Assembly (NCBI GenBank): GCA_003138895.1
Contig: PLHJ01000018.1
Span: 512-54,087, forward strand
Direction: 5' to 3'
Origin: Acidimicrobiaceae bacterium
Lineage (GTDB): Bacteria > Actinomycetota > Acidimicrobiia > Acidimicrobiales > RAAP-2
Length of the DNA: 53,576 bases
In this document: piece by piece, positions 1 through 8,326 of the stretch
How positions within the stretch are numbered: the stretch's first letter is position 1
Layout: every line of letters starts with the position of its first letter
The notes under the pieces: generated by a model
What the model was told of the DNA's origin: nothing
Databases searched by the model: none
The model's input: the letters and a program-made list of their open reading frames with translations, nothing else
Translations under genes and position numbers: made by a program

Positions 1-4
1 CATG

Positions 5-30
5 GAGTAATCCTCTCAGAGGAATTACTC
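5..30. repeat. Imperfect inverted repeat (possible hairpin or terminator)
   Basis: The arms GAGTAATCCT (5-14) and AGGAATTACTC (20-30) pair around a 5-base loop with one bulged A. No T-run follows on the + strand, so a terminator role is not shown; it could also be the end of a feature that lies outside the window. Confidence 0.4.
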
Positions 31-120
31 TCCAACTTTCCCGGGGCGAATCAATTGTCAGCGTCCCGTTTGTAGTGCTGACAAATTCAGCCGGAATCAG
101 CCAGTCAACTCGCACCCTAT

Positions 121-237
121 CTACTTTTTACTATTTGTCGATGCAATTCGGGATGAATCTACCGGGGCGGGCCGCATCAACGGGACGTTCGGTGCCTCCA
201 CCTGGCGCTTGATGAAATCGAAAACGATTGGGCTCAT
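121..237 (-). CDS. Possible 38-residue small protein
   Basis: I do not recognise this ORF. It starts with ATG at 235-237 and begins MSPIVFDFIKRQ, with a mixed hydrophobic and charged N-terminus and a polar, lysine-ended tail. Its support is the promoter spacing: TAGGAT lies exactly 6 bases before the ATG, the same leaderless layout seen before many larger genes here. The hexamer also resembles a Shine-Dalgarno site, so either reading favours translation. No homologue is known to me and chance cannot be excluded. Confidence 0.35.
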   Translation of the reverse strand: MSPIVFDFIKRQVEAPNVPLMRPAPVDSSRIASTNSKK

Positions 238-243
238 GTGTTA

Positions 244-249
244 ATCCTA
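244..249 (-). promoter_or_regulatory. Putative -10 hexamer of the 38-residue ORF
   Basis: TAGGAT on the - strand ends 6 bases before the ATG at 237, fitting a leaderless start. It could instead act as a weak ribosome binding site. Confidence 0.35.
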
Positions 250-297
250 TATACCTCCGGCTAATTGCGTCCGGTCAACAAAAAGTTGCAGAAACGG

Positions 298-303
298 TAG
301 AAT
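298..303 (+). promoter_or_regulatory. Putative leaderless -10 hexamer before the 42-residue ORF
   Basis: TAGAAT ends 6 bases before the ATG at 310, the same hexamer and spacing as before leuS. No clear -35 is seen. Confidence 0.5.
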
Positions 304-309
304 TGGTTC

Positions 310-438
310 ATGCCCCGCGACGCCTTTGAAGGCTACGACGAGCCAGTCAACATAGACATGGAGCCAGAAGAGGCGCTGAAACTATTGCTCGCCACGGAGC
401 CGAGTGCCGACGCTATTGAACCCGTACTAGACGCCTAG
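310..438 (+). CDS. Small acidic protein of 42 residues
   Basis: The short ORF starts MPRDAFEGYDEPVNIDMEPE and continues with a leucine-rich stretch and an acidic tail. It reminds me of small actinobacterial hypothetical proteins with a GYDEP...EEAL core, but this is recollection, not a search. Two layout features support it. TAGAAT lies exactly 6 bases before its ATG. Its TAG stop shares the tetranucleotide CTAG (435-438) with the stop of the convergent gene, as other convergent pairs here do. The function is unknown. Confidence 0.55.
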   Translation: MPRDAFEGYDEPVNIDMEPEEALKLLLATEPSADAIEPVLDA

Positions 439-1031
439 TGCGCTTCGTTTTCATCTTGGGGAAGCGGTATTTCCCAATAAGTAATCCATATTGGGGGAGG
501 GTCAGCAACTGGGTTGAACCCCTCTTTGATGGGGAGCATCCTGCAACGCTCAATCAACCGTGTCAACAATTCTGTTGTCTCTCGAAACCCCCCAATAACT
601 GAAACGAGATGGTTTGGAGGCATCAGTACGATGCTCTGATCTAAGCCCCAGGTCTCTTGGACAAACTCAAACACCGCACCGGCCCAAGCTTCGTATTGCT
701 CCTGCGATGACGTTCCATCAAGAGACATCCGGGCACCCCGCAAATGAAATCGAGCGAGCATAGCCTCGGCAGTTTCGCGCAAATGCCTTCTTTTCAATTG
801 TGCTCGACGACCGGGCAGGGGGAGCCGCTCATTTGACACCGCGATGAGCGCGTAAACACCCAAGATCATCATTACGAGTGCCCCTGCCCAGGGCCACCAC
901 AGCGCGGTCAAATCCCGAGAGGGCGGTGCTGCGACAGCGATGAAGGTCCAATCGCTTAACACGACAATCCCCGAGATGAGAAGGGCGACCCCGAGAGCGC
1001 CCCATAAGGCTCTGTGCTCGGAATCTTCCAT
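435..1031 (-). CDS. Membrane protein of unknown function, two N-terminal helices
   Basis: This 198-residue protein has two hydrophobic segments, roughly residues 9-34 and 44-66. A soluble, probably cytoplasmic region of about 130 residues with a basic start (RRAQLKRRHLRE) follows. I recognise no family. The ATG at 1031 is supported by TATGGT ending 6 bases upstream. The gene converges on the 42-residue ORF with overlapping stops. Its leaderless layout matches the core genes to the right and not the operon that starts at 1322. Confidence 0.75.
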   Translation of the reverse strand: MEDSEHRALWGALGVALLISGIVVLSDWTFIAVAAPPSRDLTALWWPWAGALVMMILGVYALIAVSNERLPLPGRRAQLKRRHLRETAEAMLARFHLRGARMSLDGTSSQEQYEAWAGAVFEFVQETWGLDQSIVLMPPNHLVSVIGGFRETTELLTRLIERCRMLPIKEGFNPVADPPPIWITYWEIPLPQDENEAH

Positions 1032-1037
1032 AGCAAA

Positions 1038-1043
1038 ACCATA
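1038..1043 (-). promoter_or_regulatory. Putative leaderless -10 hexamer
   Basis: TATGGT on the - strand ends 6 bases before the ATG at 1031. The rest of 1044-1321 shows no other feature I can defend. Confidence 0.5.
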
Positions 1044-1321
1044 CTCCGTATTGGGTTTGTCATGTTACACGTCGCCACGAAACCTCATCGAGTGGGTCAC
1101 GCGATGGTGGTGTGCGATAAGGTGACACCAGTTGGGACCAATGTTCCAACAGTCGCTCTGGACCTCGGCGGCGGATGCCAAAAATGGCGATTACGTGCCC
1201 GAGGAGATTCAGTGAGACGTTTGTCGCACCCCAACGCTGAAGTGTTCAATCCGTTCGTCCGCGATGCCATTCGCGAAGACGGCCCGTTACCTCGAACCGT
1301 AGTCTCGAACATCAACCGGTA

Positions 1322-2734
1322 ATGGACGTCACCGCACAGGACGCGACCGGCGTAGCGGGCGCGGGACGCGCGAAGAAGGTCGGTCTCGTCTCGGCACTGG
1401 CGTTCGCGGTGGGGGCGATGATCGGCGGCGGGGTGTTCACCCTATCGGGTACCGCGATTGACCGGGCCGGATCGGGTGCGCTCATCAGTTACGCGCTTGC
1501 CGGAGTGATCATGCTGTTCTCAGCGTTGTCGTTCGTCGCGATCGCCGCGCGTGCGAAGCCCGACGAGTCTGGCTACGGCGCCATCACCGTCCTGCTGGGG
1601 CGTCCGTGGCGCTTCTTGGTGATGTGGGGCTTCTACCTGAACGCCCTAGCCGCGGTGGCGTTCCTGGCGGACTCCTTTGGTTCCTATCTGCATGGTTACT
1701 TTCTGCACTCCTTCACCACTATCGAAGCCGGAACTGTGTGTATCGCGCTGCTCGTCGGGCTCAACCTGGGACCGGCCGTGTGGGTCGGGCGCGCCGAGAC
1801 GTGGGTCGTCGCTATCAAGCTCGGGTTGCTGCTCGTGTTCATTGGCTGGGGGTTGTCGTCCTTCTCACCCGCGCACTTCTCGCCCTTCGCCCCGCACGGC
1901 TCGACGTCGATCCTCACCACGAGTGCCCTGTTGTTCACCGCGTACACCGGCTTCAACGTCGTCACCAACATCGCGCCCTCGCTGCGCGACCCTGAAAAAA
2001 CGGTGCCCCGGGCGGTCCTGGGAGCGGTGTTGATCTCGGTGGCGATGTACATGCTCGTGGTCGTCGCGATGCTCCAGAGTGGCATCTCGCACTTCGGCCT
2101 CGCCGGCGTCAGTCAAGCGGCGAACCACCTGATGGGCTCGTGGGGTGGTCAACTCGTCGCCTTCGCCGCGTGCTTGTCAACCCTGTCGGGCGCCAACGCG
2201 GTGATGCTCGGCGGCAGTGAGATCGCCTTGCGTCTGGTGGTTGACGCGGACATTCCGGCATTCTTCGGCAAGACCACGAAGAACGGCTTCCCCTGGATGA
2301 GCGTCGGTCTGATCGGCGTCATTGCTCTCGTGCTCGTGCGGTTCACGAGCATCATCGACGTCATCGTCCTGTGCAACATCGTCGCGCTGGCCGCGATGGT
2401 GATCGTCAACGCGTCCGCGGCCGTGCTCGCTCACCGGGGCTTTCCTGGTTCCGGGTACCGCATTCCCGGTGGACCAGTGATCCCGATTGTCGCCGGGATC
2501 GCCTGCGTCGTCCAATTCTTCTCCTACAGCCTCGTCCAACTCGGAGCCGCTGCGCTGGCGATGCTGGTTGGCTTCGCGCTCTACGCCTTTCGCGGTTACG
2601 GACGCAATCTCTCCACCGAAGAGGCTCGCGAGAAGTTGCGCGAGTCGATTCGCGACCTCGAGACGCCGCTGGGTCGAGCCCTGCTGCACCCATTTCTTCA
2701 CCGCCACATCCCCGCCCTAGATAGGAGCAATTAA
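1322..2734 (+). CDS. APC-superfamily amino-acid permease
   Basis: This 470-residue protein should sit in the inner membrane and move amino acids, probably as a proton symporter or exchanger. About 12 hydrophobic segments are visible. The N-terminal segment carries the APC signature GAMIGGGVFT (residues 31-40), the unwound helix-1 region that binds the substrate backbone in this superfamily. Family length is usually 430-500, so it is complete. The ATG at 1322 has no good ribosome binding site and no TANNNT at leaderless distance, and it overlaps the stop of a doubtful upstream ORF. It is the first large gene of a GC-richer operon. The substrate cannot be told from sequence. Confidence 0.85.
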   Translation: MDVTAQDATGVAGAGRAKKVGLVSALAFAVGAMIGGGVFTLSGTAIDRAGSGALISYALAGVIMLFSALSFVAIAARAKPDESGYGAITVLLGRPWRFLVMWGFYLNALAAVAFLADSFGSYLHGYFLHSFTTIEAGTVCIALLVGLNLGPAVWVGRAETWVVAIKLGLLLVFIGWGLSSFSPAHFSPFAPHGSTSILTTSALLFTAYTGFNVVTNIAPSLRDPEKTVPRAVLGAVLISVAMYMLVVVAMLQSGISHFGLAGVSQAANHLMGSWGGQLVAFAACLSTLSGANAVMLGGSEIALRLVVDADIPAFFGKTTKNGFPWMSVGLIGVIALVLVRFTSIIDVIVLCNIVALAAMVIVNASAAVLAHRGFPGSGYRIPGGPVIPIVAGIACVVQFFSYSLVQLGAAALAMLVGFALYAFRGYGRNLSTEEAREKLRESIRDLETPLGRALLHPFLHRHIPALDRSN

Positions 2735-2785
2735 ATGTCAGGCAAGACCACCACGCTTCACTCACACACTGGCGCTACGACATGA
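2735..2785 (+). CDS. Possible 16-residue coupling mini-ORF
   Basis: An ATG at 2735 directly follows the permease stop and is preceded by TAGGAG at good ribosome-binding distance. The ORF encodes MSGKTTTLHSHTGATT. Its stop overlaps the ATG of the next permease as ATGA. It may serve to deliver ribosomes to the second permease. It is too short to judge by composition. Confidence 0.35.
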   Translation: MSGKTTTLHSHTGATT

Positions 2786-4278
2786 GCGTCGCCGCGACGA
2801 ATCCCTCTGAGGCGGCGGGCACGTTGGCCGCGCCGCTGCGCATCGTGGCCAAGCGCAACGTCATCTCCTGGAAGACGATGACGTTCATGACCGTCTCGGT
2901 GGTGTGCAGCCTGCGCGCCGCCCCGACCATGGCGGTCTTCGGCTTGGGCTCGATCCTCCTCTACGCCATACCTGCAGTGTTGTTCTTCGTGCCCGAGACT
3001 CTGATCTCGGCCGAACTCGCATCGGCCTGGCCGGGTGGCATCTACCGATGGGTCACCGAGGCGTTCGGTCCCAAGATCGGACTCTTGGCGGTGTGGTGCC
3101 AGTACGCGCAGACAATTTTCTACTACCCGGCGTTGCTCGCCTACGTGGCGAGCACCCTCGCCTACGTCGTCGATCCGAGACTGGCCAGCAGCGGGATGTT
3201 CACCGCAATCGTGATCATCGGGGTCTACTGGGCCGCGGCGATCATCTCGGGTCGAGGGATGAAGGCGGTCTCGGGACTGTCGAGCGCCGGCAGCATCATC
3301 GGAACGATCATTCCGGGCATCGTGCTCGTCGGACTGGGCATTGCCTACCTCGCCGGAGGGCACGCGTCGGCCGCTCCGATGCACGTGCACGACTTGTTGC
3401 CCGCCTGGGCCGGGATCGCGAGTCTCGTGCTCGTGGTGAACAACGTCCTCTCCTTTGATGGGATGGAGGTCAACGCGGTGCACGTGTCGGAGTTGAAGGA
3501 CCCCAAGCGCGAATTCCCCAGGGTGATGTTCTGGTCCATCGGCATCTGCATGCTGGTCTTCATCCTCTCGGCCCTGGCGGTCGCCTGGGTAGTTCCCAAC
3601 AGCACGGTCAGCCTGACGGCCGGCGTGATGCAGGCCTTCAGCAACTTGTTCGGCGTGTTCCACCTCGGTTTCATGACACCGGTCGTGGGAGTGATGATTA
3701 TCCTCGCGATGTTGAGCGGAATGATCGCCTGGCTGGCCGGTCCCTCGACGGGGTTGCTCCTGATCGGTCGCGAGGAGGGGTTCATACCTCCTTACTTCCA
3801 GAAGCTCAACAAGCAGGGCATGCAGATGAACATCTTCATCTGGCAAGGGATCATCACGTCGATCATCGCGTGTCTCTACGCGTTCATTCCCGTCGTCTCT
3901 GACGCGTACTGGATCTTCGAGGTGATGACCATCCAGATATATCTCGTCATGTACTTGTTGATGTATCTCTCGGCCATGAAGTTGCGCAAGTCACAACCCG
4001 ATCGTCCGCGCGGATACCGCACTCCGGCGCTCAGGACGATGTGTGGTATGGGGATCTTCACGACGGTGGCGGCGTTCTTCTTGGGCTTCGACCCACCATC
4101 ACAGTTCCACAGTGGTGGCACGCTCGTCTACATATTGATCGTGGCGGGCGGCGTCGGGATCATGGGTCCCGGGGCGGCACTGCTGCTCGACAAGATCAAG
4201 AAGCCCCACTGGAAGACCTTCCAGTCCAGTACCGGAATGAGCGCGTTCGCCACCAGTTCCACGGACGCAAAGGAGTAG
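2782..4278 (+). CDS. Glutamate:GABA-antiporter-like permease (APC superfamily)
   Basis: This 498-residue multi-helix transporter has the N-terminal pattern of the GadC/glutamate:GABA antiporter branch: SLRAAPTMAVFGLGS (from residue 43), then SAELASAWPGGIYRWVTEAF. Members exchange an amino acid for its decarboxylated or related product, or import amino acids. No decarboxylase lies beside it, so GABA exchange is unlikely to be its role here. Its neighbours are another permease and a dipeptidase, which points to uptake or export of amino acids released from peptides. The start ATG at 2782 overlaps the mini-ORF stop. Length is normal for the family. Confidence 0.85.
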   Translation: MSVAATNPSEAAGTLAAPLRIVAKRNVISWKTMTFMTVSVVCSLRAAPTMAVFGLGSILLYAIPAVLFFVPETLISAELASAWPGGIYRWVTEAFGPKIGLLAVWCQYAQTIFYYPALLAYVASTLAYVVDPRLASSGMFTAIVIIGVYWAAAIISGRGMKAVSGLSSAGSIIGTIIPGIVLVGLGIAYLAGGHASAAPMHVHDLLPAWAGIASLVLVVNNVLSFDGMEVNAVHVSELKDPKREFPRVMFWSIGICMLVFILSALAVAWVVPNSTVSLTAGVMQAFSNLFGVFHLGFMTPVVGVMIILAMLSGMIAWLAGPSTGLLLIGREEGFIPPYFQKLNKQGMQMNIFIWQGIITSIIACLYAFIPVVSDAYWIFEVMTIQIYLVMYLLMYLSAMKLRKSQPDRPRGYRTPALRTMCGMGIFTTVAAFFLGFDPPSQFHSGGTLVYILIVAGGVGIMGPGAALLLDKIKKPHWKTFQSSTGMSAFATSSTDAKE

Positions 4279-4281
4279 GTG

Positions 4282-4764
4282 ATGATTCAAGAACTCGACA
4301 TTTCGTCACCCGTCGGCGAGCACCCCATCCCCGAGCGACACGCTTACACCCATAACAACCGCTCGCTCTACGCATTTACTGCGGTCTTCATCGCCGTGCT
4401 CATCATCGTCAGTTTCGTGACCTTCACTCGACCGACGAACAACGCGACGGCGACCACGAAGGCGGTCGCGTTGGAGACTCTCTTAAAGAAGGAGGGATTG
4501 CCGCTGCCCACGAGTTTGAGTGAGATCTCGAACTCACTGGGCACGAGTGCCGCGGGAGTCTGCGACACCTCGGGCTACAACTTGACCGACGCGATCTTCA
4601 ACCAGCAATTCAGTGTCGGGGCGACCGCGGGACGCACGCTACCGGTCGAACGAGAGGTCCTCGATGGTCAGTTGGCGATCCTCGACACGTACTGCCCCGG
4701 TCGGGTGAGCGCCTTCGTGCGGCATTTTCACGCCTACGACCTCTATCAGTTGAGCCGACCATGA
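4282..4764 (+). CDS. Small membrane-anchored protein of unknown function
   Basis: The protein has 160 residues: a polar N-terminus of about 28 residues, one strong hydrophobic helix (about residues 29-47, LYAFTAVFIAVLIIVSFVTF) and an outer domain with two cysteines that could form a disulfide. AGGAG lies at good distance from the ATG at 4282; the overlapping GTG at 4279 is a poorer choice. It sits between a permease and a dipeptidase in the same operon, so an accessory role in peptide or amino-acid handling is possible. I recognise no domain. Confidence 0.7.
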   Translation: MIQELDISSPVGEHPIPERHAYTHNNRSLYAFTAVFIAVLIIVSFVTFTRPTNNATATTKAVALETLLKKEGLPLPTSLSEISNSLGTSAAGVCDTSGYNLTDAIFNQQFSVGATAGRTLPVEREVLDGQLAILDTYCPGRVSAFVRHFHAYDLYQLSRP

Positions 4765-4895
4765 CCGTTCGTTCACTTCAGAATGATTCCACCAGGGCGC
4801 ACGACCACGCTCGAGAGTGGCCCCGAGGGTCGGCATCATTAACGAAGTATCCATCGCTGCTCGAACCTTCGAGTCGCCACGACCTAAAGAGGTAG
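4761..4895 (+). CDS. Possible 44-residue ORF overlapping its neighbour as ATGA
   Basis: The ATG at 4761 overlaps the stop of the anchored protein (ATGA), and the ORF ends 5 bases before the dipeptidase start. It encodes a basic, low-hydrophobicity peptide with no recognisable motif. In GC-rich DNA this could be chance. The main argument for it is its position in a chain of overlapping starts and stops. Confidence 0.2.
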   Translation: MTVRSLQNDSTRAHDHAREWPRGSASLTKYPSLLEPSSRHDLKR

Positions 4896-4900
4896 GACCC

Positions 4901-6628
4901 ATGTGCACAACACTCATCATCACCAAGGGAGCGATGGCCGACGGTTCAATGGTCGTCACCCACTCTGACGACGACGAACTCGGCGACCAGACGCTCATCC
5001 GGGTCCCGGCGCAGGATCACGCGCCCGGCGCCACCCGCGACATCTTGCGCGAGCACTACCTGCACCCTCGGATCGTCTCGTCTGAGCGCGGTCCCGGGTA
5101 TCAACCAGCGCCGGGCACGGTCCCCTCGTGGGCCCTGCCGCTCGGGAGTATTGCCCAACCTGCGCACACCTACGCGTACTTCGACGGCAATTACGCAATC
5201 ATGAACGAGCACAACCTGATGATCGGTGAGTGCACGAATGGCACGAAGTACGAGCCCGAAGCGGTCTCGGTCGCCGAGGCGCAGGAGCGTGGAATCCACG
5301 TGCGTCTGCTCTATAGCCAAGAACTCTCTCGCATCGCTCTCGAGCGCTGTGTCTCGGCCCGCGACGCGGTGGTGATGATGGGGGAGCTCATCGAGGAGTA
5401 CGGACTCTATTCGACCGGTGAGACGCTCCTGGTCGCCGACGAGGACGAGGCGTGGGTCTTTGAGATGTGCGCGCTGCCCGATGACATCTATCACTCCGCC
5501 TGGGTGGCCCAGCAAGTCCCCGACGGTGAGATCTTCGTGGCGGCGAACGAGTTCCGCATCCGTGGGGTGTGGCCGACCGACGCGGACCTCCCGGTTCCCC
5601 CGGGCAAGCCACCTGTTCAGCTGTACTCGAAATTCCTCTTCCCGGGTCTCGAGAGACTCGGCTGGTGGGACCAGTCGTCGACCCCGGGTTTCTTGGACTG
5701 GCTCCCGGCCGTCAGCGCGGGTGAATACAACCACCCCTATTATTCGCTGCGACGGGTGTGGCGCGTGCTCGACCGGGTCAATCCCGACCTGGCGCTCAGC
5801 CCGTGGGTGACGCGCGGCTACTCCGACCCGGCCGATGGTGGGTACGCCACCGATTATCCCTTCTCCATCCGTCCCGCTCGTCCCCTGCAACTCGAAGAGG
5901 TCTTCGACCTCTACCGGGACCATTACGAGGGGACGCAGTTCGACCTCACCAGGGGCATCGCCGCGGGTCCCTACGGCGATCCCCACCGGTTCGCGGGTCC
6001 CTACGACGGTGCGCAGAACGATGTCGGTGGTCAGTTGCACCGATCGGGCGCGTGGGAGCGGCCGGTCTCGGTGTTCTACCAGGGTTACACCTACGTCAAC
6101 CAGATCCGTCCGGGCGTACCCGAAGCGAACAAGGGACTCTGCTGGTTCGGACCCGACGTCTCCAAGACCACGTGCTTCGTTCCATTCTCATCCAAGATGG
6201 CGAGTCTGCCGGTCGAGTATCAAAAAGGCAACCCGCAGTCCTACGACCGCACCTCGGCGTGGTGGGCTTTCGATTTCGTTGCCAATTGGGCCCGACTGAA
6301 TTACGAACGAATGACCCGAGTGGACATCACCCCACTGCAGCGCCACCTAGAACGCGAAGGCGCTCGCCTCGTCACATCGTGCGACGCGGCCTGCGCGGGG
6401 ACCGGGGACGCGACGGACCTCGTGCACGTCACCAAGTCATATAGCGAACACGCCCAGTCCGTCCTCGAGTCCTGGCACGACCTCGGGGACCGGCTGATCG
6501 CCAAGTACTCCGATGGCTACAGCAATCCCGACGACGGAGTGTCTCCGCACGCCGTGGGCTACAGCGCCGAGTGGCTGGCGCTCACTGACTATCGTGACGG
6601 ACCCGTTTCGTACGGGATGCGCCTATGA
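4901..6628 (+). CDS. Peptidase family C69 dipeptidase (PepD-like)
   Basis: The 575-residue N-terminal-nucleophile hydrolase cleaves dipeptides in known family members. The start at 4901 is chosen because MCTTLIITKG places the predicted nucleophile at Cys2, exposed when Met is removed, and because AAGAGGT lies at good distance upstream. Further family features are HSDDDELGD near residue 22 and NEHNLMIGECTNGTK, the family's NEH/GE region. The upstream in-frame extension to 4817 would bury the catalytic cysteine and is rejected. Together with the two permeases it suggests cleavage of peptides and transport of the resulting amino acids. Length is slightly above the usual 460-550. Confidence 0.88.
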   Translation: MCTTLIITKGAMADGSMVVTHSDDDELGDQTLIRVPAQDHAPGATRDILREHYLHPRIVSSERGPGYQPAPGTVPSWALPLGSIAQPAHTYAYFDGNYAIMNEHNLMIGECTNGTKYEPEAVSVAEAQERGIHVRLLYSQELSRIALERCVSARDAVVMMGELIEEYGLYSTGETLLVADEDEAWVFEMCALPDDIYHSAWVAQQVPDGEIFVAANEFRIRGVWPTDADLPVPPGKPPVQLYSKFLFPGLERLGWWDQSSTPGFLDWLPAVSAGEYNHPYYSLRRVWRVLDRVNPDLALSPWVTRGYSDPADGGYATDYPFSIRPARPLQLEEVFDLYRDHYEGTQFDLTRGIAAGPYGDPHRFAGPYDGAQNDVGGQLHRSGAWERPVSVFYQGYTYVNQIRPGVPEANKGLCWFGPDVSKTTCFVPFSSKMASLPVEYQKGNPQSYDRTSAWWAFDFVANWARLNYERMTRVDITPLQRHLEREGARLVTSCDAACAGTGDATDLVHVTKSYSEHAQSVLESWHDLGDRLIAKYSDGYSNPDDGVSPHAVGYSAEWLALTDYRDGPVSYGMRL

Positions 6629-6859
6629 CGGCTCGGGTTCGTGATCGGTGTCGACGGCTGTCGAAGGGACCGGGCGAGATTGCCTGTACGCACTCCGCGG
6701 ACGGGTGCCCTCTGTCGGCGCCGATCCAAAGCGACCGAGGTCGTGTCGAACGAAAGATTCTCTTTGGACGAGAGAAGCGAAGCGAGAGCGCAGAACAGTT
6801 CGCCTCTCGCCACGCCGTCATGCGTGGATTCTCGCCAGTGTCGCGGGCAGGAGTGCGTC

Positions 6860-8275
6860 GTGGCGATTAGAGGGTCCCCAGAACCGACGTCGAAGGATCC
6901 TTCTGCGGCCCGTGTCTCAGACGCTCACGATAGCCAGGATCTCAAGACCCTGCCTCTCGCCGAGGTCGAGAAACAGCTCGCCTCCTCGCCCCAGGGACTC
7001 ACCCAGTCGGAGGCGGCCCGGCGCCTTGACCAGTACGGGGCCAATGAGATCGTCGCGAAGAAGGTCAATCAATTCCTCAAGTTCCTCGGCTACTTCTGGG
7101 GGCCGATCCCGTGGATGATCGAGGTGGCGGTCGTTCTCTCGGGAGTGTTGGGCCACTGGCCAGATTTCGCCATCATCTTCGTGCTCCTCGTCGCGAACGC
7201 CGGTATTGGTTTCTCTGAGGAGCATCAGGCCGGTAAGGCGATCGACGCGCTGAAGGCGCAACTGGCGATGAAGGCACGTGTGATGCGCGACGGCGTGTGG
7301 ACGAACCCGCCAGCGAGGGAGCTCGTCCCCGGCGACGTCATCCGACTGCGTCTGGGTGACATCGTCCCCGCGGACGCCCGTCTCCTCGATGGCGACCCGG
7401 TCGAGGTCGACCAGTCGGCGCTGACCGGTGAGTCCCTGCCCGCCACGCGAGGTCCGGGGGACGCGGTGTTCTCCGCCTCCATTATTCGCCAAGGAGAGAT
7501 CGGTGCCCTGGTGTACGCCACCGGCGCGAACACGTTCTTCGGCGAGACGGCAGAACTCGTCCAGGACAGCGTGACCGTGAGTCACTTCCAACGCGCGGTG
7601 CTGAAGATCGGCACGTACCTCATCATCCTGGCGGTGGCGATGGTGGCCGTCATCATCATCGTTTCGACGGTTCGCGGCGACCCCTTCTTCACGACGCTGC
7701 AATTCGCCCTCGTACTCACCGTGGCTGCTATTCCCGTGGCTATGCCAACGGTGCTCTCTGTGACCATGGCAGTCGGTGCGCGCCTACTGGCGAAGAAGCA
7801 GGCCATCGTCAGTCGACTCGTCGCGATCGAAGAACTCGCCGGAGTGGACGTGCTCTGCACGGACAAGACCGGCACCTTGACCCAGAACAAGTTGACCCTC
7901 GGCGACCCCTTCACCGTCCAGGGGGTCTCGCCCGACGACGTTATTTTGTACGCGGCGCTGGCTTCGCGCGCCGACGACAACGACACCATCGATCTCGCGG
8001 TGCTCGGTGGCCTCGCCAGCGAGAGCGCGTTGAGTGGGTACCACGTGGAGCACTTCCAGCCGTTCGAGGCGGTCGGCAAGCGCACCGAGGCCACCGTCAA
8101 GAGCGCTGACGGTTCCACCTTCAAGGTGACCAAGGGCGCCCCCCAAGTCATTCTCGCGCTCTCGAGCCTCACTGGCGAGGTGAAGGCGAATGCCGACGTT
8201 TCAATTACCTTGAAAACTCGCTTAAACCAAGGACTTTCAGTGGAGATGATGGGACTCGAACCCACGACCTCTTGA
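6860..8275 (+). pseudogene. Truncated P-type H+-ATPase (PMA-like), 3' half missing
   Basis: The sequence reads as a type III plasma-membrane proton ATPase: actuator motif LTGES (nt 7421-7435), phosphorylation motif DKTGTLT (Asp codon at 7862) and N-domain KGAPQVIL. Homology stops near nt 8200, in the nucleotide-binding domain. The GDGVNDAP hinge and helices 5-10 of an 800-odd-residue enzyme are absent. The last 24 codons read through foreign sequence and antisense to tRNA-Ala. The likely start is GTG 6860, preceded by CAGGAG; the ATG-initiated extension to 6641 is arginine-rich and unlike the family. It cannot be a working pump. The cause is either integration or deletion beside the tRNA, or an assembly join. 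Confidence 0.88.
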
Positions 8276-8313
8276 CTGCCAGTCAAGCGCTCTACCAGCT
8301 GAGCTACACCCCC
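8241..8313 (-). tRNA. tRNA-Ala(GGC)
   Basis: The 73-base gene folds as a full cloverleaf: a 7-bp acceptor stem, D arm GCTC/GAGC, anticodon stem CTTGA/TCAAG with loop CTGGCAG (anticodon GGC) and T loop TTCGAGT. The acceptor contains the G3-U70 pair that marks alanine tRNAs, and the discriminator is A73. CCA is not encoded. The 3' end faces the truncated ATPase, the usual side for integrase-mediated insertion. Confidence 0.96.
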
Positions 8314-8326
8314 AAAGGGCGTACCG

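Noticed and set aside
1014-1322. ORF of 102 codons ending at the first permease start
   Set aside because: It overlaps the divergent gene's start and promoter and has no recognisable pattern. A shorter form might serve to couple translation, but I cannot support it.
2758-3846. Long antisense ORF of 362 codons over the second permease
   Set aside because: It is a His/Asp/Arg-rich shadow produced by third-position GC bias of the real gene.
4817-4900. N-terminal extension of the C69 dipeptidase
   Set aside because: It would place the nucleophile Cys far from the N-terminus, which does not fit an N-terminal-nucleophile enzyme; AAGAGGT supports 4901.
4946-6040. Long antisense ORF of 364 codons over the dipeptidase
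   Set aside because: It is a shadow of the GC-rich gene with no family pattern.
6625-6870. ORF of 81 codons between the dipeptidase and the ATPase, starting as ATGA
   Set aside because: It is Arg/Ser-rich with no hydrophobic or domain pattern, overlaps the ATPase start and lacks a ribosome site; I treat the stretch as a spacer.
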